Source of the DNA: Sanderia malayensis
Taxonomy: Eukaryota > Cnidaria > Scyphozoa > Semaeostomeae > Pelagiidae
Reading direction: 5' to 3'
DNA: 64,000 bases
Assembly: GCA_013076295.1 (NCBI GenBank)
Contig: RQOL01000531.1
Coordinates: 310,001 to 374,000, forward strand
This document shows positions 10,874-22,500 of this stretch, one piece after another. Each line of letters begins with the position of its first letter. The first letter of the stretch is position 1. The notes under the pieces were generated by a model, which saw only the letters and a program-made list of their open reading frames with translations, made no database searches and was not told the origin of the DNA. The translations under genes were made by a program, and so were the position numbers.

Positions 10874-12205
10874 TACTCATCACTGTTGAATGGAGGTTAT
10901 TTGATTGCAATACCTCTGGGATACCATGTGTTGCGAACATGACTTCGGTATGACAGTTGCAGCTTTTGTAGAACGCCCGATTTCTACCTCAGGATATCGC
11001 GAATATTTGTCTATTGCCACCAGTAAGTACTCTCCTGATGGTAACGGTCCGTATAAGTCTGCGTGAATTTTCTGCCAGGGTCCATCGGGCATGCCTGTCA
11101 TCTGCAGGGGCTCTGGCTTGGTCTCCCAGTTGCTTGCCAAGGTAGATAGTGGTCTGTTGTGTCTTTTACCACGTTATCTATATCCGGGAACCAGACTTTT
11201 TCTCTTAGCAGCAGTTTCGTCTTTCCGAGGCCTTGATGAATGGCATGTGTGAGGTCGACTGCTTTCTTTTGGAGTGATGTTGGTATCACAATTCTGCTCC
11301 TGCGTAAAACTAGGTTATGAGCTCCTATTGTTAGCTCATTGCGCATTGTTTTGAATGGTTTTATGGCACCACAGTCCCAACGGTTCGATCTGATGGCTGC
11401 GCGTAATGCTTGCAATATTCTATCCGTGTCAGTGGTATTCTTGACTTCTGCAATCATTATTGTCTTGGGAATTGCTGATTTGGTCAATCAGGTGATGTAT
11501 TGCTCCATCTTTTTTTCAGGCTTCAAAGTGCTTTCCTTTGTTTGATGACGTGAAAGATAATCAGCAGGGTTGACTACACCGGGCTCATACTGCACAATAA
11601 ACTAGTAAGGTTGTAGACGTAGCTAATACTCATCTTTCAATGCGAGAGGATGGCTTTGACTTGGGGTTACCATACTGTGATATATTGACTGAACTAATAC
11701 TACTACTATTACTATTATTATTATTACTACTACCAATATATCAATGCTATGTAAACCTATGGGCTAGATATATATATATATATCCGTGAGGTGTCAGTTT
11801 AAACATTATTGTTCTGTTATGCGAATATGTAATGGTTGTCTCATTATTTCTACTGGTATCTGCTCGGACACAAAACGAAGTATATTAAACATACATGACC
11901 TCCAGAGGCTTGTGATTAGTCACCAGTTAAAACGGTTTTCATAGATAAACGAGTGGAAATGTTCAACTACCCAAACGATGCTCAGTGCCTCTTTTTCTGT
12001 CTGAGAACGTCGTTTTTTAACGGGGACAATGTTCTGCTGGCGTAGGCAACAACGCGGCAGTCATCACTGGCATGTTCTTTTTGGGCAAGGATCGCTGATA
12101 CACCAACCGGGCTAGCATCCACTGTGATAGCAGCCTCTTTGTGGTGTCAAAATAGGCCATCACTGGTACTGATGTAAGGACACCCTTTGCCTTTTCAAAA
12201 GCTTA
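10874..12205 (-). pseudogene. Inverted middle part of the third Gypsy (RNase H and integrase N-terminal half)
   Basis: Read on the minus strand from 12205 down, the order is: the end of RT (AFEKAKG, MAYFDT); RNase H (about 12150-11560, several lesions); the integrase zinc region (HAIHQGLGKTKLLLREKVWFP, about 11250-11190, with a damaged final Cys pair); and the start of the integrase core (IHADLYGPLPSGEYLL, near 11060). It stops at 10874 within the xDNGPPF region. The flanking plus-strand pieces continue it exactly at both ends, so it has been flipped in place. Decay includes stops and indels. A (TAT/TAC)n stretch lies near 11697-11735 and a TA run near 11769-11781. Confidence 0.85.
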
Positions 12206-12638
12206 CATTAATCCCGAAAAATTTCGGACGGTTTAATTTTCGGACAAATATACAGTATGCTAATCATGCTTGATCATCATCAAGCATGATTAGCAGCAGC
12301 TCAGCTTCCTCTAAGTTCTCTGATTCATTTCCTTTTGTGTTTGGAAATTGTTCATCTGAAAATTCCCCAGTTTCATTATCGACTTTCCTCGATTTCGATA
12401 CAAACTAGAACTGTATTCATGTACTCAATCATTAGTATTGTGTGTTTTGTTGAAGATCTCATTGTTATGTTGTGTTATGAACGTTGAAGATACTATCCGA
12501 AAGTCCTTCGAGTCTATTTACATTTTGTCCGAAGTTCTTGTCCGAAATTGTCCGAAATCAGGATTATTCAGTCCGAAAATTTCTGTCCGAAAATTAAACG
12601 TCCGAAATTAAACCGTCCGAAATTTTTGGGGATTAATG
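12206..12638 (-). mobile_element. TA-flanked TIR element, short copy in opposite orientation (433 bp)
   Basis: It has the same TIRs and TTCGGAC subterminal repeats as 10098-10873, with TA at 12204-12205 and 12639-12640. Its inside (the TAATCATGCTTGATGATGAT region, 12260-12560) is the reverse complement of the corresponding part of the long copy, minus about 300 bp. It is an internally deleted sibling inserted in the opposite orientation. Confidence 0.85.
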
Positions 12639-13336
12639 TATCAACGATATCTGACCGCCCACGGAATCAACAAGAATCTTTCCACTCCTAGATGGCCTCA
12701 AGGTAATGCTGAGGTAGAAAGATTCAATCAGCCACTGGGAAAAGTACTAAAAACTGCTACAGTTGAAGGGAAGGTGTGGGAAGGTGTTCTTGCTGCAGTA
12801 TCGCACCACTCCACACAGTACTACGAAAGTATCTCTAGTAGAACTTTTGTTCAACAGAGTCGTCCAAGAGACATTGCCTTCATTGAAGAAAAGCAATGAG
12901 AGACATAAAGAGGCAAATGTAAATGAACTTTCCAGTCAAAGATACAGTAAACAGTATGTAGATGGAAAGGGGAGAGCAAAAGCAAGTGGCATAAAAGTTG
13001 GAAATTGTGTACTTGTAAAACAAGACCGACGAAACAAACTGACACCGACATTTAACGAGACGCCATATATTGTGACTGAGAGAACCAAATAACATGCGAC
13101 AACTAAGAACAGACATTACCAGCACAGTTACACGCAATGTCTCACAGTTCAAGCGTGTACCGAAACCAACAGGAACATTGAAAGAAGACATAAGCTACGA
13201 AACAGACTTTACCTTTGGGAACAACAACAACAACAACGACAACGACAACAACAACAACAACGACGACAACAGCGATTGGCAGTTCATTACCCTCGAACAT
13301 TATCAGAAAATTTGCTGTAAAGTAAAAGGACTTTAA
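12639..13336 (+). pseudogene. Third Gypsy: integrase C-terminal part and tail
   Basis: The sequence resumes at YQRYLTAHGIN, immediately downstream in the protein of the point where the inverted segment ends. It contains the catalytic Glu motif (GNAEVERFNQ), then frameshifts near 12785, and carries the GPY-like C-terminal region (TFNETPYIV) to about 13090. A (CAA)n/(GAC)n tract follows at about 13221-13275. The 3' LTR start follows near 13345. Confidence 0.85.
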
Positions 13337-13344
13337 AAGGGAAA

Positions 13345-13404
13345 CGATGCAATGGAGTAGGTTTCAAGCCCCTAAGGCATATAGATTACACATGTTGAAT
13401 TATT
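13345..13404 (+). repeat. 3' LTR of third Gypsy, truncated
   Basis: It matches the 5' LTR piece at 9203-9262 (GGAGTAGG ... GAATTATTGG). Similarity stops near 13404, just before a foldback element. I could not find the missing LTR remainder beyond that element. Confidence 0.7.
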
Positions 13405-13436
13405 GGCCTTGAATATTACAAGCAGTAATCAGCTTT

Positions 13437-14540
13437 TGTGCTCTGATTCGGTCGGCACTAGTACGTGGAGGATTTATGTACAATAATGACATCATCGGTA
13501 AAATATGATTGTGAGGCTGTTTTCCGAGCCACGCGATTGTCGATTGTTTTGAGTTTATGAAACGAACCAAACGACGACGAGAATTCTCGCAAATCATTCC
13601 GCAAATTATTAGACATGCGCATTTGTGATGTAAGAAGACTTCAAAAAAAGACAACACAACCAAGTATATTAAATGTTAGGGGATTAGATAAAGAAGCCAA
13701 ACAAGGTTAGAGCATGCTCAACCTTTGCAAAAATTGGCAACAAATTCTGACTAAATTCTTTCTGAACTTTTTCAGTGATTGCTTTATTTTCAAATCAACC
13801 GTTTTGTCAAACTGTAACTCTCTCGTGCTTTTGTTTTGTTCTGTTCTTTTGGATGTGATCACAGGAAGTACTTCTGCGTTAGCCAAAATATTTTATGTTT
13901 TATAGCGCAGGTAGACTTAGTTCCTTCATATTACAATCAAATGATAAAAAATTATCTTGTTTTTCAAAAAGGAGTGTGCTGATATTTTTTTGGTCATAGT
14001 TGACGAGGGCCTTTGACAATTGCTTCACTTCCTGTCTCATTCTGTCAGTCAAGTTACGGCAGGCTCGTTGCTTTATCAACAAAGCCAAAGAAGACAGATG
14101 CACAGTGGGGTAGAAATAAACCAGCACAAAATATCTCTCTTTCCGCGTTCACGTTATTTATTTCCCATCTCACCAAACTTATTTCTTCCAATCACTATAT
14201 CCATCAATATGCCCACTATATATATTCTTGCACATTCATTTCATACTCATAAAATTGTGAAATCTTAAATTAGATCCTTTCTTCTGATCTTCTGGTGATT
14301 AGCTAAGATTAAAAACCAGAAGATCAGAAGTTTTTGTGATATTTTCTGAAGTCTCGTTACATTACAAATGCGCATGTCTGGTAAAATAACTTGCGAGAAT
14401 TGTCGTCTTCCTCAGTTAGTTGTCACTTCTTCATCTCACAACAATCGTCTGGCTCGGAAGACAGCCTCGCAATCATATTTTACCCATTACGTCATATTGT
14501 ACATAAATCCTCCACGTACTAGTGCCGACCCTCTGATTCC
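13437..14540. mobile_element. Foldback-type element with about 200-bp inverted arms
   Basis: The left arm 13437-13645 and right arm 14347-14540 are imperfect inverted repeats. Shared landmarks include GGTCGGCACTAGTACGTGGA outside and GACATGCGCATTTGTRATG inside. The roughly 700 bp between them has no recognisable gene. A smaller perfect hairpin (CTTCTGATCTTCTGGT and its complement) sits at about 14281-14331. Exact ends and target duplication are unclear. Confidence 0.7.
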
Positions 14541-15189
14541 TGGATGTAACAAATCACGTAGTTGGGTAAAAATGAAAGTGACCCTTCAGGGGACTCACGG
14601 CCTAAACACTCAAGATCTAGCATTTGATTAAAACGATGTTTTGAAAAGTATAGTACACTCAAAAACAAATCTTTGTTGATGTGACTTCACCATTTGAAAA
14701 CAAAACAATACCCGAAAACAGATGAATAAATTTAGACAACCCCAGATTAAAAAGAAAACTAAATTAAATGCACGTAATCATCAACAATTTAACATCTGAA
14801 GTCAGGATTTTCTGGACCGGGATTACTTTCAATATCCCCTGCTAAAAACAATAAAATACATAATGGTGGTGCAAATGATGATACAATAGTTTTTGGGGCC
14901 TACTATACTTCCGCACAGCTTTTCTCTTCAACTTGCAGGCATTAATTTTTATCAATTTATCCCCACGACAAGAAAGCAACTCCTGTGCTCTTTATCGAAA
15001 TAAAATGGCGTTTTTTGGGCCTTCTCTCGATTCTGGCCACGCACGAATAAAAATTAATAACAATAACCAGCAGCATTCAACTGAGAATAATGACAGCTTG
15101 CAATTGTTTTCAGCTGCATGATCTCCTAATTTGCATAAGAATATAGTTTTGCGCGCGAATTTTTATAAGAGATTTGTATGGGAAAATTT

Positions 15190-16090
15190 TAGAAATTCAA
15201 ATTTCGCAATACCTGATGGTACAAGAATTTTTGTCCGGACAATCGAACCATTGTTATTTTGAGAAACTTGGCCATATAGACTACACGACGCATGCGTCGT
15301 GAGTCAACTAGTCGTCCAAAGGAGACTGGAACATAAGGCCGAGGTGTTGTGGCGGAGGTATCACAAAGAATCATGCCGGGACAATGAGGTAAAGAAATAG
15401 CTTGAAGTTGAAGGGACTGAAAGGCATTAAAGTCCATTCTTGACAATGCATCAGTAAAACATTGTCTTTTCCATTAATATGACAGATGTCGGAGGTGAAC
15501 TGCGAGATATGTTCAAGAATGGTGGGTTTTATGTGGAGAATATTTGTCAGATGAAGCAGTGAGACTGTGTGTGAGCGGATTGTGATCGGTCAAAACGTAA
15601 AATGTAGCTACGGCATTCGATGAAGTGACAAAAATGCGAAAAGGAGAAGTAGATTGCAAGTAATTTGAGGGCGAAGGTGCTATACTTTACTTCTGCCAGT
15701 TGTAACCTCTTTGAAAAGAAGGATATTGGTTGCCAAATGCTGCCCAGACGTTGCTGAAGAACTTCACCTACAGCGCATTGTGATTGCAGCAAATTAAATT
15801 ATTGCTAGGAATTAAATTATCGAATTAAATTATTAATAGGTGCCGTGGGATCTGGATGCGACAGTACTGTAGCTTGCAAAAGAGCGGTTTTGATGGCGTC
15901 CAAAGTGGACAATGTAGTATCGGAAAGTTCAAGAGTAGCTAGTTACCTTCAGTGCATTTTGTTGATAGTAGACCATTCAGTGGTTGAACAAGTGATGTGC
16001 AATGTGAAATAACCCGCTTATAGAAGTTAACCAAACCAAGGAATTCAGGAAGTTGGCGGAGCGAAGAAGGAACAGGAACATCATGTATGG
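15190..16090 (-). pseudogene. Decayed Ty3/Gypsy RT-RNase H-spacer relic
   Basis: On the minus strand, from 16090 downwards: an RT thumb-like segment (LPEFLGLVNFYKRVI ... LVQPLNGLL); HP-type sequence near 15850; an RNase H segment (VGEVLQQR, WQPISFFSKRL, AEVKYSTF, LLAIYFSFSHF; 15790-15570); and a later spacer (CDTSATTPRPYVPVSF, near 15350). Stops, frameshifts and a small AT-rich insertion (about 15780-15840) interrupt it. The downstream flank (14541-15189) shows no clear feature. Confidence 0.75.
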
Positions 16091-16099
16091 CTGTAACTC

Positions 16100-19000
16100 T
16101 GAAACTTGGGATGCCAATCTCTAAAAAGCTATGAAAAACTCAAACGTTTATTCATAGCTCATCTTGCATTTACTTCATCAACAAAATTTTACATGACAGC
16201 GTGTTCTAAGCAATGATATTCAAATAAAAATTTTCGCTTTCTGGGAGAAATTCAGTGTCAAACTTGTTGCATCAGTACGGGAAAAAACGGGGTCCCTACT
16301 ATGATGTTATAGTAGGCTAGACCCAGTCATCGAAGTGTGTCACGAAAAGGAAAAACGCCTTGTAGCAGCCTAACGCCCCAACGTTAAGTTTTTAGCTTTC
16401 GGCTTTCGCATAAGGGACGCCACGGCAATCGCACCGGCAAATACGCCATCTTTGTTGGTCAAAACCCTCGGACGCTGGACAACAGTTCTAGCATACTGTT
16501 ACAAACAACATGTTAGAATGTTCAATACCGTACTGCTTGAGGCATCCCAAAATCTAAGTAGGACTGAAAAACCATAAAAGTTGTTTTGTGAATTGTAGTT
16601 TTCTCGTCTCGTCTATGGGGATTTTACGAAGTGTCATTTGTGGCAGGAAGTGCTTGTTCAATCTTTGACTCTCACTTTTCATAGGCTCGGCAAGTTGCTT
16701 TGTTCTAAAAAGGGGGCCTGATTTTGCATATAAAACTGACGTGTGAGGACATCTTTTTTACCACTTCTCTCGTTTCAGTTTTTGGTTCCGCCTCCTTAAG
16801 TTTCAATTTAATCAAAGAATCATAAACAATAAGCTAAACTACGAAATGTCACACAATAGATTTCATCACCGCAGTTGATACTCATGCTGATACTCATACT
16901 CTTTCATCCTTAAGTTATTTGATCTATAATTCAGGGCAATTTTTAACAGTGTAACTACTGGGGAATGTTCCCATATGGATAAATTCTGAATGGTGCAGTA
17001 GCAAATATATGTGAATATTGACTAAATCTTTTAACTAAAAGCTACATATTCTCATCATTCTCTTAAGTCTTTCAAACAATTTGTTACTACTCTGCCGTGC
17101 CGCAATCCAATGCTCCATTGGAATATAACAAAATTACGTCATTTTTGTAGCATACTAGCCTTAACAGACTATGGGAGAAATAAAGGGGGGTGGTGTGTGC
17201 TAACAACCCAATGAGCTAACAAAGGAGTAGCAGAAATGCAAAAATATGTGATATGTATACATAGAGGATATATATATATAAATAGACACAACATGGAGAT
17301 ACACGGTAAAACACATAGCTCAGTGAAAACAATGAGGCATAGAAGGCTACCAAATCAATGAAGGGGTACGAAACACAAAAAAGCACAGGGGAATAAGAGG
17401 GGCTGGGCCAATAGCAGACACGTATGCACGGAAACAAAGAGATGCTATGCACGACATGTAGAGAATAGCGTAGCGAAGCTGCTGCAGAGCACACAATGAG
17501 CAATTCTCTCCCAACAAGATAATGATAACAAATGTCAAAAGACAAACTCAAGCTTAGTAATGAAGGTCTCTGATAGGCTTGAGGGTATGGGACACAGGTG
17601 AACAGCAGTATCTATTGCAACAGCGTTTTCGGTATTTTCAACTGGCGCAGACATTCCCTGTATTATGAAGACATAGGAAAGACTTACCAAATCAATTATA
17701 ATTTTTGTTGTTTTCATTGAACTGGTTGAGAAATTAAATGTTTGTGTGTACTGTAACCTTTGTTCTATGTGTCATTGGCATGATGTTTATATGTCAGTTG
17801 TATTTATCAAATGATTAGTTCACACACAAGTAAACAAGCTCTCTCACTCTATAATATTGCAAAAGTAGTCAACAAATATTTTTAACTCACTCGTTTGCTT
17901 TTTATCTTATATCTCCCTTTTCTTTCCTTGAGGAAGGCCAGGTAAAACATTCTTGTGGCCATTTCTATTGTTGATGCATTACTGTTCCATTTATACATTA
18001 TGTCCTCTGCGGCTCTGTCCAGTTACTACATTACAGGATCTCGGGCAAGGTGTTGAAACTCTATGATGGCTGATAGCAGCAACAAGTGGGAGTCATTTGG
18101 TGGCAAATTGCGTCAGAAGCTTAGTAATGGCGCCAATTTATCAATTTGTGTCGTTGCTTGTCGTGCTTCGGTCGATCAGTACTCGAAGGGCCAGCGGAAA
18201 CAGCTGCACACGATTTAGGACGAATAAGCTATACTTCGTTATCGAATGAAACTGAAAAACCCGAAACCGAACAAGACCGAAAGTGTTAAAGATTAATATA
18301 AATATCTTGACATAAAATACTAAAAAAAAGCATGAATATCAGAAAAAATCAATTGATGTACAGCTTATAGTCAATTCCATTACAAAGCTTACAAAGCTCA
18401 TATATAGTATATATGCTATGAGCTAGTTGTTCATATATTTGATTTGCATGTTGTAATATTGTTTGCTCTTGAGAGAAGGAGTCAGAACACCGCTAAATTC
18501 AAATGTCAGTGTATATTGACTGATTATTTAACAATTTTAAATGCAATTTAAAAATAGTTAAGGGTGAAGGAAATTGCATCGCTGGCTGATAATCATATTC
18601 ATGTGGAGGTGGCGGCACAGATATAAATCCTTAGGCAAAGTTCATTAACACACCCTAGATGTTGGGGCACTAGAGAGACCCGTACCCACGCGTCTAGCGG
18701 CACATTTTGTGGGGATTAAATCCTTGGGGCATATAGGAGTACAGAATGTAGCGTCTCTACTAATAATTTTTCTTTGGAACTCAAAGACTTAGCACAACTT
18801 TTCCAACCCTCCCCTCGCCTTATTATTGTTTTTTGAGTTCTAATATGATTTCAGTCATTATTCTGTAGTTTGGCCATTCGGTCAGTATGCCTGGTGTACC
18901 GGCCGGAGTTGGTCGGAATCACAGACCGTAAGTGCCTTTCTTTGCTCAAGCAATCTGCACCGGTAGGTTAACCGCTCAATTTCTTGAAAGAGCTTAATCG

Positions 19001-19536
19001 TGTTTACTACATTACAACTCAATACATAAACAACATCCTCTGCAAGCTGTATGGACGTGAGTCGTTGCACAAACATTACATATGCCTCGATTGATTTCTT
19101 TTGCTTGTCGCATGTTTTTATAATTCTGGCCTCATTAATTAATGAGATGAAAAAAATCCTATTATTATACGATAACCAGTTACTGCATTGAGGTGATCAG
19201 CATGTGATCTTCCTTTCGTAACCAAAGAGTTTTATAATTCATCCAATTTACAGACAAAACAAACAGAGTAACTTAGCTGCTCTAAAAACTTACTCCATGA
19301 GGCCGGCTATGTACAGATTTCTTCAATTTGGGTATGTTCGAATATAAATGCTTATATATAATATTGAATTATGTTTCTTGAAGGGTGTGTGCTTCGCGTG
19401 ACGCAACCCTTTCATTGAGATCTGCTTTAAAGACTAAATACTATTTCTCTTTCCACCACTTATTTAAAATTTATAGTTACTATATATTGTTTTCTCTTTT
19501 TAAAAAACTCATTAAATAGATTACTGGTGCATTTAG
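16100..19536. other. No recognised gene
   Basis: The stretch is AT-rich with scattered short frames that look like chance. There are TA-rich runs near 17265-17282 and 18400-18425. A signal-peptide exon for the downstream discoidin gene should lie here or further left, but I could not identify one with the needed phase 1. Confidence 0.5.
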
Positions 19537-22500
19537 CAACAATTGTCATAGAAGGGTGGATTCTAAGAAGACATTGTATGACATATGCAAACTTCAGCTA
19601 TGTGAGTGAAAACACCGTTTTACAAGGAACAGTGATTTCAACCCTAACCAAAAAGACACAAGAAGAATGCGAAAAAGCTTGCGTTGACGAATACTTTTGC
19701 AAATCGATAAACATAGAGAATGCCGGAAATAGGAAATGTGAATTAAACAGTGAAAATGTTCTTGAAAAATGGGCAAATTTGACACTGACACCGATGATTG
19801 GCTGGTCTTACAAAGCAACTGATTATAACAACACTTTAGTAAGCATAAACAACGTTAATTCTGTTTACGACTAATGCACAATTTCATTCACACAAGAACT
19901 TCAAAAACTTTTACGTCTTTGTGTTAGGTTGGAGAGACGTGCAAAATATTGAAACCATGTCCTGTTAATCATATATACGTTTGTACGGATACCTGCACGT
20001 GCCCTGGATATAAATGCCATCTATGCAAAGGTGCCAAGATCGGCATCGACTGTCTAAAAGTATTTCGTAAGTATCAAAATTACCTACGGCTACCTTAACA
20101 TACTTGCATGTAATCAAATGTCAGCAGTATGTTGAACCCCCTGGTCCAGTGGTATATTAAAGGGCTTATGCAGCTTAAAATTACATATAGTTTTTTTTGC
20201 TGAAAAGTATAGAATTCAACATGCTTATCAACATGCCGCAGATAGAATATAAAAATATTTTGTAGTTTTTGAGTTATTCATTGTCAAAATCGGGAATTTG
20301 GACAAATTCTGTTGAAGAAATTGACGTCAGAATGATGCGCAATCCCAGACACCTCCGCGCACCACGGCTAACAAAAACAACAAACCGGGCAGACTGAAGA
20401 ACAACGTCAATATGCAACTTAAACTAGGGAAACAAATAGTAATGAAGAGTATTAAAAAAGCATTTCATGGTCGATCGTGTGTTGTAGGGGAACCCAACAG
20501 CACGAGTTGGACCAACACTTAATTCATCTCTCTCCATAAGTCTCGAAACTCTTCTAAAGACCTGGATTGTTTTGTTGGACAGTAACAACTGAAGACAAAA
20601 CAGTACAATGAACAAAACTCATATGATTCCATAGAATTAATGTTTAACAGTTGCCAATAATTTATTAAATAACAAATGAACTAACCAATTATCAACATAA
20701 GTTTTATTTTCAAAACGGGCATCCAACTCTTTCATTCATTCAGAGATAGGCCTTCACAACCCGATCCTTTATCATCACTGCCGTACCCAGCTCTGGGTCT
20801 TCTTGCAAGAATAGGTTCTCCTTCGTACAAATTTCGACTATACGAAGACTACTGAATGGTCTTCGTCTTCTTCGCTACCCTCAAGAAGACTTCTTCCTTC
20901 ATTGTCAGAGGAATTTGTTTTAACTAATATTTTCGCAATCCGACATTTTGAAAAGATTTTAGCCAGACACTGTTTCAACAGGCCGGGCAGCTCTTGCTCA
21001 GAGAACAATAGTTGACGAACAATAGCTCGGTTCATTCTGACGTCACATTTCACCAAAATCATGAAAATTTTATTTTTTTCAAAATTTGTCAAAATTTCTG
21101 TGTTCTATTGAAAAAAACGGAAATTGGCTCATAATGTGAAGAAAATATCGCGCTTTTAGCCACAGGTGAGATAATTGAAATCGGCGTCGCCTAAGTCGAG
21201 TTATTAAAAAAACTGTGGCGCGCGGTCAAATTTTCCCATACTGACCCCTATAAAAAATGATTCGCGTGTCATCAAACTGACGTCACAGCTCTTCAACAGA
21301 CCTGGGTGTGTTTGAGCTTGAAAAAAACATACTTATACTCGTCAGAAAACATTCAAAATAAGTTCATAGTGATACTCAGATCTTTTTCTTTTCATTTCCG
21401 TAAAAAAATCGATATGTCATTTTAGGCTGCATAAGCCCTTTAACAGAAAATAACTTATATTCTAAAGCAATTCGTGAAAGAGCATTAGGATTAGAAGACA
21501 GAAGTATCTTAGACCACCAGATGTCAGGACCTCACGTTTCTGCGCATCAAGCATATAAAGGAAGATTGAATTTCTGGGGAGGATGGTGCACAAACACACT
21601 TAACAAAGACCAATATTTGCAAGTAAGTGCAATTACTTTCCCAGAAATTATAATGGCATTTATAATCCAGCACAAGAACTGCAGTAATACAACTTGTAAA
21701 GAATATATTAATCGACAAGTGTGCTCATAATTCCTCAAAGCTAAAAACAATCTTCCTTTGAGCTATCTTATCTGGTAAGAGCTTTCACCATGAAAACACG
21801 ATTTTTGGCAGGTTGATTTCTTGTCAAGTAAGATAATATCCAGCATTGCAGTACAAGGGTATCTAACGAAGTTGGTAACAAAATATACACTTTGGTATAC
21901 TGAAGATAAGAATGTATGGCAAGTGTATGAAGAAGATGTAGACATCAAAGTGAGAATTGGTGTATTTATGTTTCACTTTGTTGGGTTTTCCTTGTTAATA
22001 ACTAAAAGCAGAAAGGAAGCGTGTCCAATGATCTCAAATAATGTCAGAATGCTTATATATTTCCAGATATTCGATGGTCCAGCAACAGAAAGCACGACAA
22101 AGAAGCAGGATCTCTTTTACTACATTCGCGCAATTTCTGTCAAACTCAACCCGCAGATTTGGGTAAATGGTATATGCATGAGAATAGAGCTCTATGGCAT
22201 AGGTATGTATGCAGAGATGCGCTTGCAAACTGGAAATGTACTGTCATTGGCTGAGCGTGGCTCACCTTAGATACGTGGGTAGCAAGAAAATACGGTAAAA
22301 ACTCTCACAGATTTGGCACTTTTGAATACAAGCTACCAACAAGCAAATACATAAGTTGTTTTGGTAGCTTTCTTGTCATAAACGACCCCTTGAAGTATGA
22401 ACACTTTTTGCGACGTTTTATCACAGTTTGTTTTCAAATTTCTATCAAATAAAGATTTAACAAAAATTACTAAATTTAACTCATACTTCCAGGTATTGTA

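Noticed and set aside
13221..13275. Regular CAA/GAC repeats that might suggest an array.
   Set aside because: Simple trinucleotide microsatellite without spacers; no CRISPR is expected in animal DNA.
17216..17551. A 111-residue hydrophobic minus-strand frame.
   Set aside because: Its composition follows a low-complexity AT/TA-rich stretch; no domain, no splice support.
17535..17717. A 60-residue minus-strand frame starting like a signal peptide.
   Set aside because: A hydrophobic start alone is weak evidence. There are no Cys residues or propeptide sites beyond it, and its strand is opposite to the discoidin gene.
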